DNA of 64,000 nucleotides, taken from the NCBI GenBank assembly GCA_038327995.1, contig JBBQLP010000005.1:1-64000 (forward strand). The letters are read 5' to 3'. Of this stretch, positions 35,056 to 44,092 are shown piece by piece. Both the position numbers and the translations under genes were made by a program. This DNA comes from CAIOYC01 sp038327995 (GTDB lineage Bacteria > Pseudomonadota > Alphaproteobacteria > Caulobacterales > Caulobacteraceae). Every line of letters starts with the position of its first letter. Position 1 is the first letter of the stretch. Below the pieces are notes generated by a model. It saw nothing but the letters and a program-made list of their open reading frames with translations, ran no database searches and was not told where the DNA came from.

Positions 35056-35952
35056 ATGACCCGCATCGCCTTCATCGGCCTAGGCCACATGGGCGGCGGC
35101 ATGGCCGCCAACCAGGCGAAGTCCCAGCACGAGGTGCACGCCTTCGACCTGTCGCAGGCGGCGTTGGACGTCGCTTCCGCAAACGGCTGCCATCCGGCGG
35201 GGTCGGCGGCCGAGGCGGTGAAGACCGCCGAGGTGGTGATCACCATGCTGCCCGCCGGTCTCCACGTGCGTCAGGTCTATGAGCACGACGTCCTGCCCCA
35301 TGTGGCGAAGGGCGCGCTCCTGATCGACTGCTCCACCATCGACGTGGATTCGGCGCGGGCGGTGGCGAAGTTGGCGGACGAGCAGGGCTTTATCTTCGCC
35401 GACGCGCCTGTCTCCGGCGGGATCATGGCGGCGGACGCTGGCACGCTTACCTTCATGGTCGGCTGCCCGGATGAGCACTATGAGGCGGTGAAGGCGGCGC
35501 TCCAGCCCATGGCGAAAGCGGTAGTTCATGCGGGCGCGGCGGGCTCGGGCCAGGCGGCGAAGATCTGCAACAACATGGTGCTCGGGATCACCATGCTGGG
35601 GGTCTGCGAGGCCTTTGCGCTGGGGGAAAAGCTCGGTCTCGACCCGGCCAAGTTCTTCGAGATCGGATCGCAGTCCTCGGCCCAGTCCTGGTCGCTCAAC
35701 ACCTATTGCCCCTGGCCGAACGTGGGACCCTCCACCCCTGCGGACCGGAACTATGAGGGCGGCTTCCTGACCGCCCTGATGCTGAAGGACCTGAAACTGG
35801 CGCAGGATGCTGCGGCCAAGGCAGGCGCCTCAACGCCCATGGGCGCTCAGGCCGAGGCCCTGTTCGCCCTGTTCGAGCGGCAGGGTTACGGCGGCAAGGA
35901 TTTTTCGGCGGTGCTGCAGATGCTGCGCGGACAGATGCAGACGCTGAATTGA
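35056..35952 (+). CDS. mmsB: 3-hydroxyisobutyrate dehydrogenase
   Basis: 298 residues from ATG 35056 (TAGGAG 5 bases upstream); an in-frame start at 34987 lies inside the peptidase gene. N-terminal Rossmann motif IGLGHMGGGMAAN, substrate motif DAPVSGGIMAADAGTL, catalytic Lys in GSGQAAKICNNMVLG. It oxidises 3-hydroxyisobutyrate to methylmalonate semialdehyde in valine breakdown. The other valine-pathway genes are not in the window. Confidence 0.9.
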   Translation: MTRIAFIGLGHMGGGMAANQAKSQHEVHAFDLSQAALDVASANGCHPAGSAAEAVKTAEVVITMLPAGLHVRQVYEHDVLPHVAKGALLIDCSTIDVDSARAVAKLADEQGFIFADAPVSGGIMAADAGTLTFMVGCPDEHYEAVKAALQPMAKAVVHAGAAGSGQAAKICNNMVLGITMLGVCEAFALGEKLGLDPAKFFEIGSQSSAQSWSLNTYCPWPNVGPSTPADRNYEGGFLTALMLKDLKLAQDAAAKAGASTPMGAQAEALFALFERQGYGGKDFSAVLQMLRGQMQTLN

Positions 35953-36015
35953 TAACAACTCGCAACTAACGCCTTGTGCTGGACGTAGCGAAGAGCGGGT
36001 GTAAAACCCCGAACC

Positions 36016-37251
36016 ATGAGCAGCTTCGATTACAGTGCGGCTTTCCGCTCGGCGTTAGACACGGTGCACGAGGAAGGCCGGTATCGCGTCTTCGCCGACC
36101 TGAAGCGCAAACAGGGCGCCTTTCCACGCGCGACCTGGACGCGGCCCGACGGCGGCGAGAGCGAAGTCATCGTCTGGTGCTCGAACGACTATGTCGGACA
36201 GGGGCAGAACCCGGTGGTGATGCAGGCCATGCACGCCGCCATCGACGCGGTGGGCTCGGGCTCGGGCGGCACGCGCAATATCTCTGGCACAACCCACTAT
36301 CACGTTGAACTGGAACACGAAATCGCCGACTTGCATGGCAAGGCTGGCGCGCTCTTGTTTACGTCTGGCTATGTGGCCAATGAGGCGACGCTGGCGACGC
36401 TGGCCAAGGTGCTGCCGGGCCTGATCGTTTTCTCAGACGCCCTGAACCATGCCTCGATGATCGAAGGCATCAAGCACGGCGGTTGCGAGCGGCACATCTT
36501 CCGCCACAACGACCTTGAGCATCTGGAGAGCTTGCTGGCCGCCGCGCCCGCTGGTGGGCCCAAGCTGATCGCCTTCGAGAGCGTCTATTCCATGGACGGG
36601 GACATCGCCGACCTGGCCGGGACCATCGCCCTGGCGAAACGTTATGGCGCTCTGACCTATCTGGACGAAGTGCACGCGGTGGGCCTCTATGGTTCGCGGG
36701 GCGCGGGCGTGGCCGAGCGCGACAGCGTGATGGCTGAGATCGACATCATCGAAGGCACTCTCGGCAAAGCGTTCGGCGTGATGGGGGGATATATCGCAGG
36801 CGACCTCGAGATGATCGACGCGGTACGCTCCTATGCGTCGGGTTTCATCTTCACCACCTCGATCCCCCCCGCCCTGGCTGCCGGGGCCAGCGCTAGCATT
36901 CGTTGGCTGAAGGAGCACAACGAGGTGCGCGTTCGCCATCAGGAGCGCGCCGAAACGCTTAAACGTCGCTTCCGCCAGGCTGGCCTGCCGGTCATGCCGT
37001 CGGTCAGCCATATCGTGCCGGTGCTGGTGGCCGACCCTGTGCACTGCAAGATGATCTCCGACATCCTGCTGACCGAACACGGCGTCTATGTGCAGCCGAT
37101 CAACTATCCCACCGTGCCGCGCGGAACAGAGCGTCTGCGCTTCACCCCGACGCCGTTCCACACCGACGGGATGATGGACGATCTGGTGCAGGCGATGGAC
37201 GCCCTCTGGTCGCACTGCAACATTGCCCGCATCGGCGGGGTCGCGGCCTAA
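36016..37251 (+). CDS. hemA: 5-aminolevulinate synthase
   Basis: 411 residues of the alpha-oxoamine synthase family, full length for alphaproteobacterial ALAS. Motifs: WCSNDYVGQGQNP, GSGSGGTRNISGTTHYH (glycine-rich loop), DEVHAVGLYG and the PLP lysine in EGTLGKAFGVMGGYIAG. It condenses glycine and succinyl-CoA, the first committed step of haem synthesis (Shemin pathway), in the cytosol. Its end overlaps the convergent mucR gene by 4 bp. Confidence 0.97.
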   Translation: MSSFDYSAAFRSALDTVHEEGRYRVFADLKRKQGAFPRATWTRPDGGESEVIVWCSNDYVGQGQNPVVMQAMHAAIDAVGSGSGGTRNISGTTHYHVELEHEIADLHGKAGALLFTSGYVANEATLATLAKVLPGLIVFSDALNHASMIEGIKHGGCERHIFRHNDLEHLESLLAAAPAGGPKLIAFESVYSMDGDIADLAGTIALAKRYGALTYLDEVHAVGLYGSRGAGVAERDSVMAEIDIIEGTLGKAFGVMGGYIAGDLEMIDAVRSYASGFIFTTSIPPALAAGASASIRWLKEHNEVRVRHQERAETLKRRFRQAGLPVMPSVSHIVPVLVADPVHCKMISDILLTEHGVYVQPINYPTVPRGTERLRFTPTPFHTDGMMDDLVQAMDALWSHCNIARIGGVAA

Positions 37252-37688
37252 CCCTTCCGCCGCACGCCCTTTCCAAGCCCGATGGACTTGGCGAACTCCG
37301 ACCGCCGCGCTGCATAGGCGGGAGCGACCATGGGATAGTCAGGCTTCAGCCCCCATTTGCGGCGATACGCGTCCGGGCTGAGACCGTAGCGCGAGTTGAG
37401 ATAGCGCTTCAGCATTGTTAGGTGTTTGCCGTCTTCGAGGCAGACGATGTAGTCGGGGTGCACCGAACGGGCGATGGGCACTGCGGGCTTTTGCTTCTCC
37501 GGGGCCGGAGCTGCCTCAAGCGAAGGCGCGCCCACGCCGCCGATTGCGCTGTGAACAGAGCGGATCAAGTCCGGTATTTCTGTCGCGGATACTGAATTGT
37601 TGGTCAGATAGGCGGCGACAATCTCGCAGGTCATGCGAAGAGCCTCCGTTGCAGTATCGGAATCGATGTTCGATGGGGCGTTGCTCAT
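37248..37688 (-). CDS. MucR/Ros-family transcriptional regulator
   Basis: 146 residues. The C-terminal half carries the Ros/MucR zinc-finger pattern DYIVCLEDGKHLTMLKRYLNSRYGLSPDAYRRKWGL. The first zinc-ligand position has a single Cys within IVCLEDG, as in MucR proteins that bind DNA without a complete finger. In Caulobacter MucR1/2 silence genes and act with SciP/CtrA in cell-cycle control. The N-terminal half is the oligomerisation region. A TTGACA (minus, 37795-37790) lies 102 bp upstream. Confidence 0.93.
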   Translation of the reverse strand: MSNAPSNIDSDTATEALRMTCEIVAAYLTNNSVSATEIPDLIRSVHSAIGGVGAPSLEAAPAPEKQKPAVPIARSVHPDYIVCLEDGKHLTMLKRYLNSRYGLSPDAYRRKWGLKPDYPMVAPAYAARRSEFAKSIGLGKGVRRKG

Positions 37689-37895
37689 CCTGTTCCTCGT
37701 CTTGCTCGAAATATGTCGGACGCTTGGTCAAGGCGGGAAAGACAAGACAAAACGAAACGCTTTCTAAAGCCAAGCCAAAGCCTGAGTATTGTCAACGCCG
37801 GGTCATGCCCCCGGTTCCGGTCCTTGGACGCTCGGCAGTTGATCGTCTGGCCCGACACCGCGTAAACAGCCGCAATCCGTCCGAGGAGACCGCCC

Positions 37896-39200
37896 ATGAC
37901 CGCTGACACGTTGACACCGCCCACTCGTGCGGACGGTTTTTTCAAACAGGGCGTCGCGGAGGCTGATCCGGCCGTGTTCGGCTCCATCGCCCACGAGCTT
38001 GAGCGTCAACAGAACCAGATCGAACTGATCGCCTCGGAAAACATCGTCAGCCGCGCGGTGCTCGAAGCCCAGGGCAGCGTACTGACCAACAAATATGCCG
38101 AAGGCTATCCGGGGCGGCGCTACTACGGCGGGTGCGAGTTCGTGGACGTGTCAGAGCGGCTGGCCATCGAGCGGGCGTGCCAGCTTTTCGACTGTACCTT
38201 CGCCAATGTGCAGCCCCACTCCGGCGCCAACGCCAATCAGGCCGTGTTCATGGCTTTGCTCAAGCCCGGCGACACCTTCATGGGCATGGATCTGGCCGCT
38301 GGAGGCCACCTGACCCACGGCTCCCCCGCCAACCAGTCCGGCAAGTGGTTTCGCCCGGTGGCCTACACTGTGCGGCGTCAGGACCACCTGATCGACTACG
38401 ACGGCCTCGCCGAAACCGCGCGAGCTGAGCGGCCCAAGCTGATCATTGCCGGGGGCTCGGCCTACAGTCGCCACATCGACTTCGCCCGTTTCCGCGCCAT
38501 CGCCGACGAGGTAGGGGCCTATCTGATGGTCGATATGGCCCACTTCGCCGGATTGGTGGCGGGCGGCGAGTTCCCCAGTCCCCTGCCGCACGCGCACGTC
38601 GTCACCACTACCACTCACAAGACCCTGCGTGGTCCGCGCGGGGGGATGATCCTCTCCAACGACGAAGCGCTGGGCAAGAAGATCAATTCGGCGGTGTTCC
38701 CGGGCCTTCAGGGCGGGCCTCTGATGCACGTGATCGCCGCCAAGGCCGTGGCGTTTGGCGAAGCGCTCCGCCCCGAGTTCAAGGCCTATGCCAAAGCCGT
38801 GGTGGAAAACGCCCGTGTGCTGGCCGATACGCTGGCGTCCTCGGGCGTTGAGATCGTTTCGGGCGGCACCGACAGCCACCTGATGCTGGTCGACCTGCAA
38901 CGGAAGGGCGTGACCGGCAAGGCGACCGAGGCGGCGCTGGAGCGGGCGAACATCACCTGCAACAAGAACGGCGTGCCGTTCGACCCAGCCCCGCCCACCA
39001 TCACATCGGGCGTGCGCCTGGGTTCGCCAGCAGGCACCACGCGCGGGTTCGGCCCGCAGGAGTTTCGCCGCATCGGCCAGCTTATCGCCAAGGTGGTGGA
39101 TGGCCTCGCCGCCCACGGTGACGAGGGTAATGGCGCGGTCGAAGCCGAGGTCAAGCGCGAAGTGCTGGACCTGACGGCGCGTTTCCCCATCTATGGGTGA
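37896..39200 (+). CDS. glyA: Serine hydroxymethyltransferase
   Basis: 434 residues. Motifs: QIELIASENIVSRAVLEAQG, NKYAEGYPGRRYYGG, and the PLP lysine in VVTTTTHKTLRGPRGGMI. It interconverts serine and glycine with tetrahydrofolate, feeding one-carbon metabolism. GAGGAGA precedes the ATG. It begins the run glyA-nrdR-nusB-thiL, all plus strand. Confidence 0.97.
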   Translation: MTADTLTPPTRADGFFKQGVAEADPAVFGSIAHELERQQNQIELIASENIVSRAVLEAQGSVLTNKYAEGYPGRRYYGGCEFVDVSERLAIERACQLFDCTFANVQPHSGANANQAVFMALLKPGDTFMGMDLAAGGHLTHGSPANQSGKWFRPVAYTVRRQDHLIDYDGLAETARAERPKLIIAGGSAYSRHIDFARFRAIADEVGAYLMVDMAHFAGLVAGGEFPSPLPHAHVVTTTTHKTLRGPRGGMILSNDEALGKKINSAVFPGLQGGPLMHVIAAKAVAFGEALRPEFKAYAKAVVENARVLADTLASSGVEIVSGGTDSHLMLVDLQRKGVTGKATEAALERANITCNKNGVPFDPAPPTITSGVRLGSPAGTTRGFGPQEFRRIGQLIAKVVDGLAAHGDEGNGAVEAEVKREVLDLTARFPIYG

Positions 39201-39242
39201 TCCTGGCTGCTCCGGCCACAATCTGTTGGGAAATGCACGCGC

Positions 39243-39719
39243 GTGAAATGTCCGTTCTGCGGCCATGCCGAAAGCCAGGTGAAGGATTCGCGACCGTCAG
39301 AAGACGGGGCCGCAATCCGTCGCCGCCGCGCCTGTCCCGAATGCGGTGGGCGCTTCACCACGTTCGAGCGGGTGCAGCTTCGCGAACTCGTGGTGTTGAA
39401 GCGCTCCGGCCGACGCACCCCGTTTGATCGCGAGAAGCTGTCGCGGTCCATCTCGTTCGCGCTGAACAAACGGCCCATCGAACCAGAGCGGATCGAACGA
39501 ATGATCTCAGGCATCGTGCGCCAGCTTGAAAGCCTCGGTGAGACGGAGATCCCTTCCACGGTGGTTGGAGAGATGGTGATGAAAGCCCTCAAGGCCCTGG
39601 ATGAGGTCGCCTATGTGCGCTTCGCCTCGGTGTATCGCGACTTTCGCGAGTCCTCCGACTTCGCTCGCTTTCTTGGCGACGAAGGGCTGAGCGAAGAGGG
39701 CGGGAGTACCGACTCTTGA
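39243..39719 (+). CDS. nrdR: Transcriptional repressor NrdR
   Basis: 158 residues beginning at GTG. The zinc ribbon is CPFCGH...CPECGGRFTTFERV; an ATP-cone follows (VLKRSGRRTPFDREKLSRSI to VAYVRFASVYRDF). NrdR represses ribonucleotide reductase genes according to dATP/ATP level. Its stop overlaps the TTG start of nusB. In many relatives riboflavin genes lie between nrdR and nusB; here they are absent. Confidence 0.96.
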   Translation: MKCPFCGHAESQVKDSRPSEDGAAIRRRRACPECGGRFTTFERVQLRELVVLKRSGRRTPFDREKLSRSISFALNKRPIEPERIERMISGIVRQLESLGETEIPSTVVGEMVMKALKALDEVAYVRFASVYRDFRESSDFARFLGDEGLSEEGGSTDS

Positions 39720-40198
39720 ATAGCGTCAAACCCGCTCGCGCCCCTGTGCATCAGCCCCGCTCCGTCGCGCGCCTCGCCGCCGTGCAAGCCCTCTACCAGA
39801 TGGAACTTTCCGGCGTCGGCGTGGAGGCGGTGGTGCGCGAGTTCGTCGATCATCGCTTCGAGCGTGATCCCGAAGGCGAAGACGACGCGAAACAGGCGCT
39901 GGCGGTCGCGGACGAGCCATTCTTTGAGGCCATTGTGCGCGGGGTTGTGGCCGATCAGGGCGCGATCGATCAGGCTATCGTGCGTCGCCTTGCCAAGGGC
40001 TGGAAGCTGGAGCGGTTGGACGCCACGGTGCGTGCGGCGCTCAGGGCCGGGACCTATGAGTTGGTCCACAGGCGCGATGTACCGGTCGAGGTGGCTATCG
40101 ATGAGTATATCGAGCTGACCAAATCCTTCACCGACGAGGCCAATTTCGTCAACGCAGCGCTCGACGCTATCGCCCGCGACGTCCGCCCTCCGACCTGA
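39716..40198 (+). CDS. nusB: Transcription antitermination factor NusB
   Basis: 160 residues starting at TTG that overlaps the nrdR stop (TTGA); no ATG lies before the conserved RSVARLAAVQALYQMELSG. C-terminal PVEVAIDEYIELTKSF and FVNAALDAIARDV are typical. NusB with NusE binds boxA RNA in rRNA antitermination. The TTG start implies reliance on coupling from nrdR. Confidence 0.94.
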   Translation: MNSVKPARAPVHQPRSVARLAAVQALYQMELSGVGVEAVVREFVDHRFERDPEGEDDAKQALAVADEPFFEAIVRGVVADQGAIDQAIVRRLAKGWKLERLDATVRAALRAGTYELVHRRDVPVEVAIDEYIELTKSFTDEANFVNAALDAIARDVRPPT

Positions 40199-40204
40199 CG
40201 ACCG

Positions 40205-41182
40205 ATGGATGAGTTCGAGACCATCGAGCGGCTCTTTCGCCCCCTGGCGGCGGGCACGCCCGAGGCGTTAGGGCTGATGGACGACGCGGCGGCGCTGCCG
40301 GCGCGCCCGGGCTTCGATCTTGTGGTCACCACCGACACCCTGGTCGAAGGCGTCCACTTTCTGGCAAGCGATCCGCCTGACCTGATCGCGCGCAAACTCC
40401 TTCGGGTGAACCTGTCGGACCTCGCGGCCAAGGGCGCCGAGCCCTACGGCTACCTCCTCAACATCGCCTGGGCGCCGGGCTGGGATGAGGCGCGGCGCAC
40501 GCTATTCGCCAAGGGCCTCGCGGAGGATCAGGCGGCGTGCGGACTCAAGCTGTTCGGCGGCGACACCGTCTCGACGCCGGGACCTTTCACCATTGGCGCG
40601 ACGCTGTTCGGCTGGGCGCCAGCAGGAAAAATGATTCTCAGAAGCGGCGCGAGGGTAGGGGACCTTCTTCTGGTCTCCGGGACCATCGGCGACGGGTTCC
40701 TGGGCTTGAAAGCTGCGCGAGGCGAACTCGATCAGCTCGGCGCTGAGGCCGTGTGCGCACTTGAGGAACGGTATCGGCTCCCTCGGCCCCGGCTGGAGCT
40801 GAGCACGGCGCTCATGCAATTCGCCAGCGCCTCCGCCGATGTCTCCGATGGCTTGATCGCCGACGCCGGCAATATCGCACGGGCGAGTGGTCTGGGCGCC
40901 GAGATCGCGCTGGAGAAGCTGCCTCTGTCCGATCCCGCGACCGGCTGGATGGCCGGGCAAGCCGACAAGTCCGTGAGCCTTGCCGCCCTCGCTACCGGCG
41001 GCGACGACTACGAGGTCGTCTGCACGACAGCACCAGACCAGGCGACCGCCATGATTGCTGCGGCGGAGCGGGCGGGCGTGGCGCTCACGATCATTGGGAG
41101 TGTGACGTCTGAACCGGGCGCGCGCGGCACCCATGGCGGCGTCAGCGTCGCACTCGACCGGACAGGCTGGCGACACGGTTGA
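40205..41182 (+). CDS. thiL: Thiamine-monophosphate kinase
   Basis: 325 residues. N-terminal MDEFETIERLFRPLA, DDAAALPARPGFDLVVTTDTLVEGVHF, NLSDLAAKGAEPYG, and FGGDTVSTPGPFTIGATLFG are ThiL landmarks; ASADVSDGLIADAGNIARAS is the second half of the active site. It phosphorylates thiamine monophosphate to thiamine pyrophosphate with ATP. 6 bp after nusB, same operon. Confidence 0.95.
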   Translation: MDEFETIERLFRPLAAGTPEALGLMDDAAALPARPGFDLVVTTDTLVEGVHFLASDPPDLIARKLLRVNLSDLAAKGAEPYGYLLNIAWAPGWDEARRTLFAKGLAEDQAACGLKLFGGDTVSTPGPFTIGATLFGWAPAGKMILRSGARVGDLLLVSGTIGDGFLGLKAARGELDQLGAEAVCALEERYRLPRPRLELSTALMQFASASADVSDGLIADAGNIARASGLGAEIALEKLPLSDPATGWMAGQADKSVSLAALATGGDDYEVVCTTAPDQATAMIAAAERAGVALTIIGSVTSEPGARGTHGGVSVALDRTGWRHG

Positions 41183-41202
41183 GTCTGTGGTTCTGATGAG
41201 CC

Positions 41203-41652
41203 ATGCGCACCATCTGCCTCATCCTCGCCCTCCTGTTTGTAACACCAGCGTTTGCGGCTGAGCAAAAGGCCAAGATTCCGGAGGGGAACTATGTCGATAT
41301 ATCCCCCGTGGCGCTGCCCATCGTCGCCGACGGGGTGCTGGTCAACTACGTCTTCGTGAACCTGCGACTGAACCTTTCTCCGCGCTCCGATATGACCAAG
41401 CTGCGCGAGAAAGAGCCCTATTTCCGTGACGCCCTTGTGCGCACCGCTTATCGCCAACCCTTCACCCGCCCCGACAGCTACACCAAGATCGACGAGAAGG
41501 CGCTGACCACACGGATGATGGCCGAGGCGGCGCGAATCGCCGGACCGGGCGTGGTTGTCAGTGTGGAGATACAGGGCGAACCCCAGCCCAAGCGCGTATC
41601 AGGGCTTCCCCGACCTCACGCCGCCCCACCGCCGCGCGCCCTTATCCCCTGA
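41203..41652 (+). CDS. Small secreted protein of unknown function, FliL-like pattern
   Basis: 149 residues with a signal peptide (ILALLFVTPAFAAE, cleavage near 19). The mature core VNYVFVNLRLNLSPRSDMTK and REKEPYFRDALVRTAYRQPF recalls FliL-type domains, in which a beta strand is followed by a basic helix, but the match is weak and there is no membrane anchor beyond the signal. The C-terminus is proline-rich. It lies 20 bp after thiL. Caulobacterales appear to keep such a gene at this place, which I infer from general knowledge of the locus. Confidence 0.65.
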   Translation: MRTICLILALLFVTPAFAAEQKAKIPEGNYVDISPVALPIVADGVLVNYVFVNLRLNLSPRSDMTKLREKEPYFRDALVRTAYRQPFTRPDSYTKIDEKALTTRMMAEAARIAGPGVVVSVEIQGEPQPKRVSGLPRPHAAPPPRALIP

Positions 41653-41836
41653 CAAACCTACAGCGCGGGCAAGTTTTGCTTTCATAACAACGACAAGGTT
41701 GCACGCACGCGCCAGCTTTGGCAGACTCACGTCACTGGCGCATTGACGCCTTTAGCGATGGCGGGGAAGCGCGCGGGGCCGAGGGGCCTGTCGGTCGCGG
41801 CCAACCGTCGCAACACATATCAAGGGGCTCTTGGAA

Positions 41837-44008
41837 ATGAATATGCTTTGGCTGGTCATAGCGGCCGGCGCACTGGCGGTGCTTTACGCCGTCTGGCAGA
41901 CAACGTCGCTATTGGCGGCATCTCCCGGGAACGAGAAGATGCAGGAGATCGCCGCGGCGATCCAGGAAGGCGCCTCCGCCTATCTGCGTCGCCAGTATAT
42001 GGCTATCGGCATCGTTGGCGTGGTTATCCTGTTCGCCATCTTCCTACTCTTAGGCCCGCTGTCGGCCATCGGCTTTCTGATCGGCTCGGTGCTGTCGGGC
42101 GCTGCTGGATACGCCGGGATGCTGATCTCGGTGCGCACCAATGTGCGGACGGCGCAGGCCTGTTCGGAGAGCCTCGACAAGGGTCTCTCCATGGCCTTTC
42201 GCTCGGGCGCGGTGGTCGGGATGTTCGTGGCGGGCTTCGCGCTTCTGGGCGTCGCTGGCTATTTCTCGATCCTGACGGTCGGTCTGGGCATGGACCCGAC
42301 CAGCCGTGACGTGGTTGACGCGCTGGTGGCGCTTGGCTTCGGCGCTTCGTTGATCTCCATCTTCGCGCGTCTTGGCGGCGGCATCTTCACCAAGGGCGCC
42401 GACGTGGGCGGCGATCTGGTTGGCAAGCTTGAGGCGGGTATTCCCGAAGACGACCCCCGCAACGCCGCCACCATCGCTGACAACGTCGGCGACAACGTGG
42501 GCGACTGCGCCGGCATGGCGGCGGACCTGTTTGAAACCTATGCGGTCTCGACGGTCGCAACGATGGTGCTGGCGGCGATCTTTTTCCGCACCCTCGGCGC
42601 GGACGTGGTTCGCACCATGATGCTGCTCCCGCTGGCCATCTGCGGCGTCTGCATCGTCACCTCGATCATCGGCGTCTTCTTCGTGCGCCTGGGCAAGAGC
42701 CGCAACATCATGGGCGCGCTCTACAAGGGCCTGATCGCGACTGGCGTGCTGTCTGCAATCGCCATTGGGTTCGTCATTCACGCGATGGTTCCGAACACGC
42801 TTACGCTAACCTCCGGCGTCGGTTCAGTCGTCGCGGCGACGACGAGTTTTGATTGGGTTCGTCTTTATGCCTGCGGCATCATTGGGCTACTGGTGACGGC
42901 CGCCATCGTGGTGATCACCGAATACTACACCGGCACGGGCTTCCGTCCGGTGAAGTCCATCGCCAAGGCCTCGGCCTCCGGCCACGGCACCAATGTGATC
43001 GAGGGTCTGGCCGTGTCGCTGGAGTCCACCGCCCTTCCGGCGCTGGTCATCATCGTCGCCATCTACATCACCTTCGTGCTCGGCAACCTGTTCGGGGTCG
43101 CCATCGCCGTGACCACCATGCTGGCCCTCGCCGGGATGATCGTCGCGCTCGACGCCTTCGGTCCGGTGACGGACAACGCGGGCGGCATCGCCGAAATGGC
43201 GGGCCTTCCGGGTTCGGTGCGCGTCTCCACCGACGCCCTCGACGCCGTGGGCAACACCACCAAGGCCGTCACCAAGGGCTACGCCATCGGTTCTGCGGGT
43301 CTCGGCGCGCTGGTGCTGTTCGCTGCCTATACGCAGGATCTGCACTTCTTCTCTGCTCCCGCCAACGCGGCGGCCTATCCGTTCTTCGCGGATATGGGCG
43401 GGATCGTCACCTTCGACCTCTCCAACCCGTTCGTGATCATCGGCCTGCTGTTCGGGGGGCTTCTGCCCTTCCTGTTCGGCGGGATGTCGATGACGGCGGT
43501 TGGCCGGGCGGCCGGAGCGGTGGTGGAAGAAGTCCGTCGCCAGTTCCGCGAGAACCCCGGCATCATGACCTATGAGGTGAAGCCCGAATACGGCAAGGCG
43601 GTGGACATCCTGACCAAGGCGGCGATCCGCGAGATGATCGTGCCAAGCTTGCTCCCGGTGCTTTCGCCGATCGTGCTGTTCTTCATCATCCTGGCGGTTC
43701 CGGGCGGCGGCAAGTTGAACGCCTTCGCCTCGCTGGGGGCCATGCTGATCGGCGTGATCGTGACGGGTCTGTTCGTGGCCATCTCGATGACCTCGGGCGG
43801 CGGCGCCTGGGACAACGCCAAGAAGTATATCGAAGAGGGCAACTACGGCGGCAAGGGCTCCGAAGCCCACAAGGCCGCTGTCACCGGCGACACTGTGGGC
43901 GATCCCTACAAGGACACTGCGGGCCCCGCCGTGAACCCGATGATCAAGATTACCAACATCGTCGCGCTGCTGCTCCTGGCCGTGCTGGCGAAGGGCGTGA
44001 TCCACTGA
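41837..44008 (+). CDS. hppA: Membrane-bound proton-translocating pyrophosphatase
   Basis: About 723 residues and some 16 membrane helices. Pyrophosphate-binding acidic motifs FTKGADVGGDLVGKLEAGIP, EDDPRNAATIADNVGDNVGD and TGDTVGDPYKDTAGPA are present. GNTTKAVTKG has Lys where potassium-dependent enzymes have Ala, so it should be the K+-independent H+ pump. It stores energy of pyrophosphate hydrolysis as a proton gradient. AAGGGG stands 9 bases before ATG 41837; TTG 41831 and ATG 41843 are alternatives. Confidence 0.96.
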   Translation: MNMLWLVIAAGALAVLYAVWQTTSLLAASPGNEKMQEIAAAIQEGASAYLRRQYMAIGIVGVVILFAIFLLLGPLSAIGFLIGSVLSGAAGYAGMLISVRTNVRTAQACSESLDKGLSMAFRSGAVVGMFVAGFALLGVAGYFSILTVGLGMDPTSRDVVDALVALGFGASLISIFARLGGGIFTKGADVGGDLVGKLEAGIPEDDPRNAATIADNVGDNVGDCAGMAADLFETYAVSTVATMVLAAIFFRTLGADVVRTMMLLPLAICGVCIVTSIIGVFFVRLGKSRNIMGALYKGLIATGVLSAIAIGFVIHAMVPNTLTLTSGVGSVVAATTSFDWVRLYACGIIGLLVTAAIVVITEYYTGTGFRPVKSIAKASASGHGTNVIEGLAVSLESTALPALVIIVAIYITFVLGNLFGVAIAVTTMLALAGMIVALDAFGPVTDNAGGIAEMAGLPGSVRVSTDALDAVGNTTKAVTKGYAIGSAGLGALVLFAAYTQDLHFFSAPANAAAYPFFADMGGIVTFDLSNPFVIIGLLFGGLLPFLFGGMSMTAVGRAAGAVVEEVRRQFRENPGIMTYEVKPEYGKAVDILTKAAIREMIVPSLLPVLSPIVLFFIILAVPGGGKLNAFASLGAMLIGVIVTGLFVAISMTSGGGAWDNAKKYIEEGNYGGKGSEAHKAAVTGDTVGDPYKDTAGPAVNPMIKITNIVALLLLAVLAKGVIH

Positions 44009-44032
44009 TCATAGCGACAGGCTGAAACGAAG

Positions 44033-44064
44033 AAGCCCCGGAGAGCGATCTCCGGGGCTTTTTT
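44033..44064 (+). terminator. Rho-independent terminator of hppA
   Basis: AGCCCCGGAGA (44034-44044) and TCTCCGGGGCT (44049-44059) form a perfect 11-bp stem with loop GCGA, followed by six T. It stands 25 bp past the hppA stop and before the convergent bamE. Confidence 0.95.
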
Positions 44065-44092
44065 GCGTGTGAATACGTGAAGGGGAGCGGCG

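Noticed and set aside
37766..37795. Possible sigma70-type promoter of mucR (TTGACA at 37795-37790, minus)
   Set aside because: A good -35 but no convincing -10 at 16-18 bp spacing.
42050..44005. Minus-strand frames over hppA
   Set aside because: Shadows of the highly GC-biased third codon positions of hppA.
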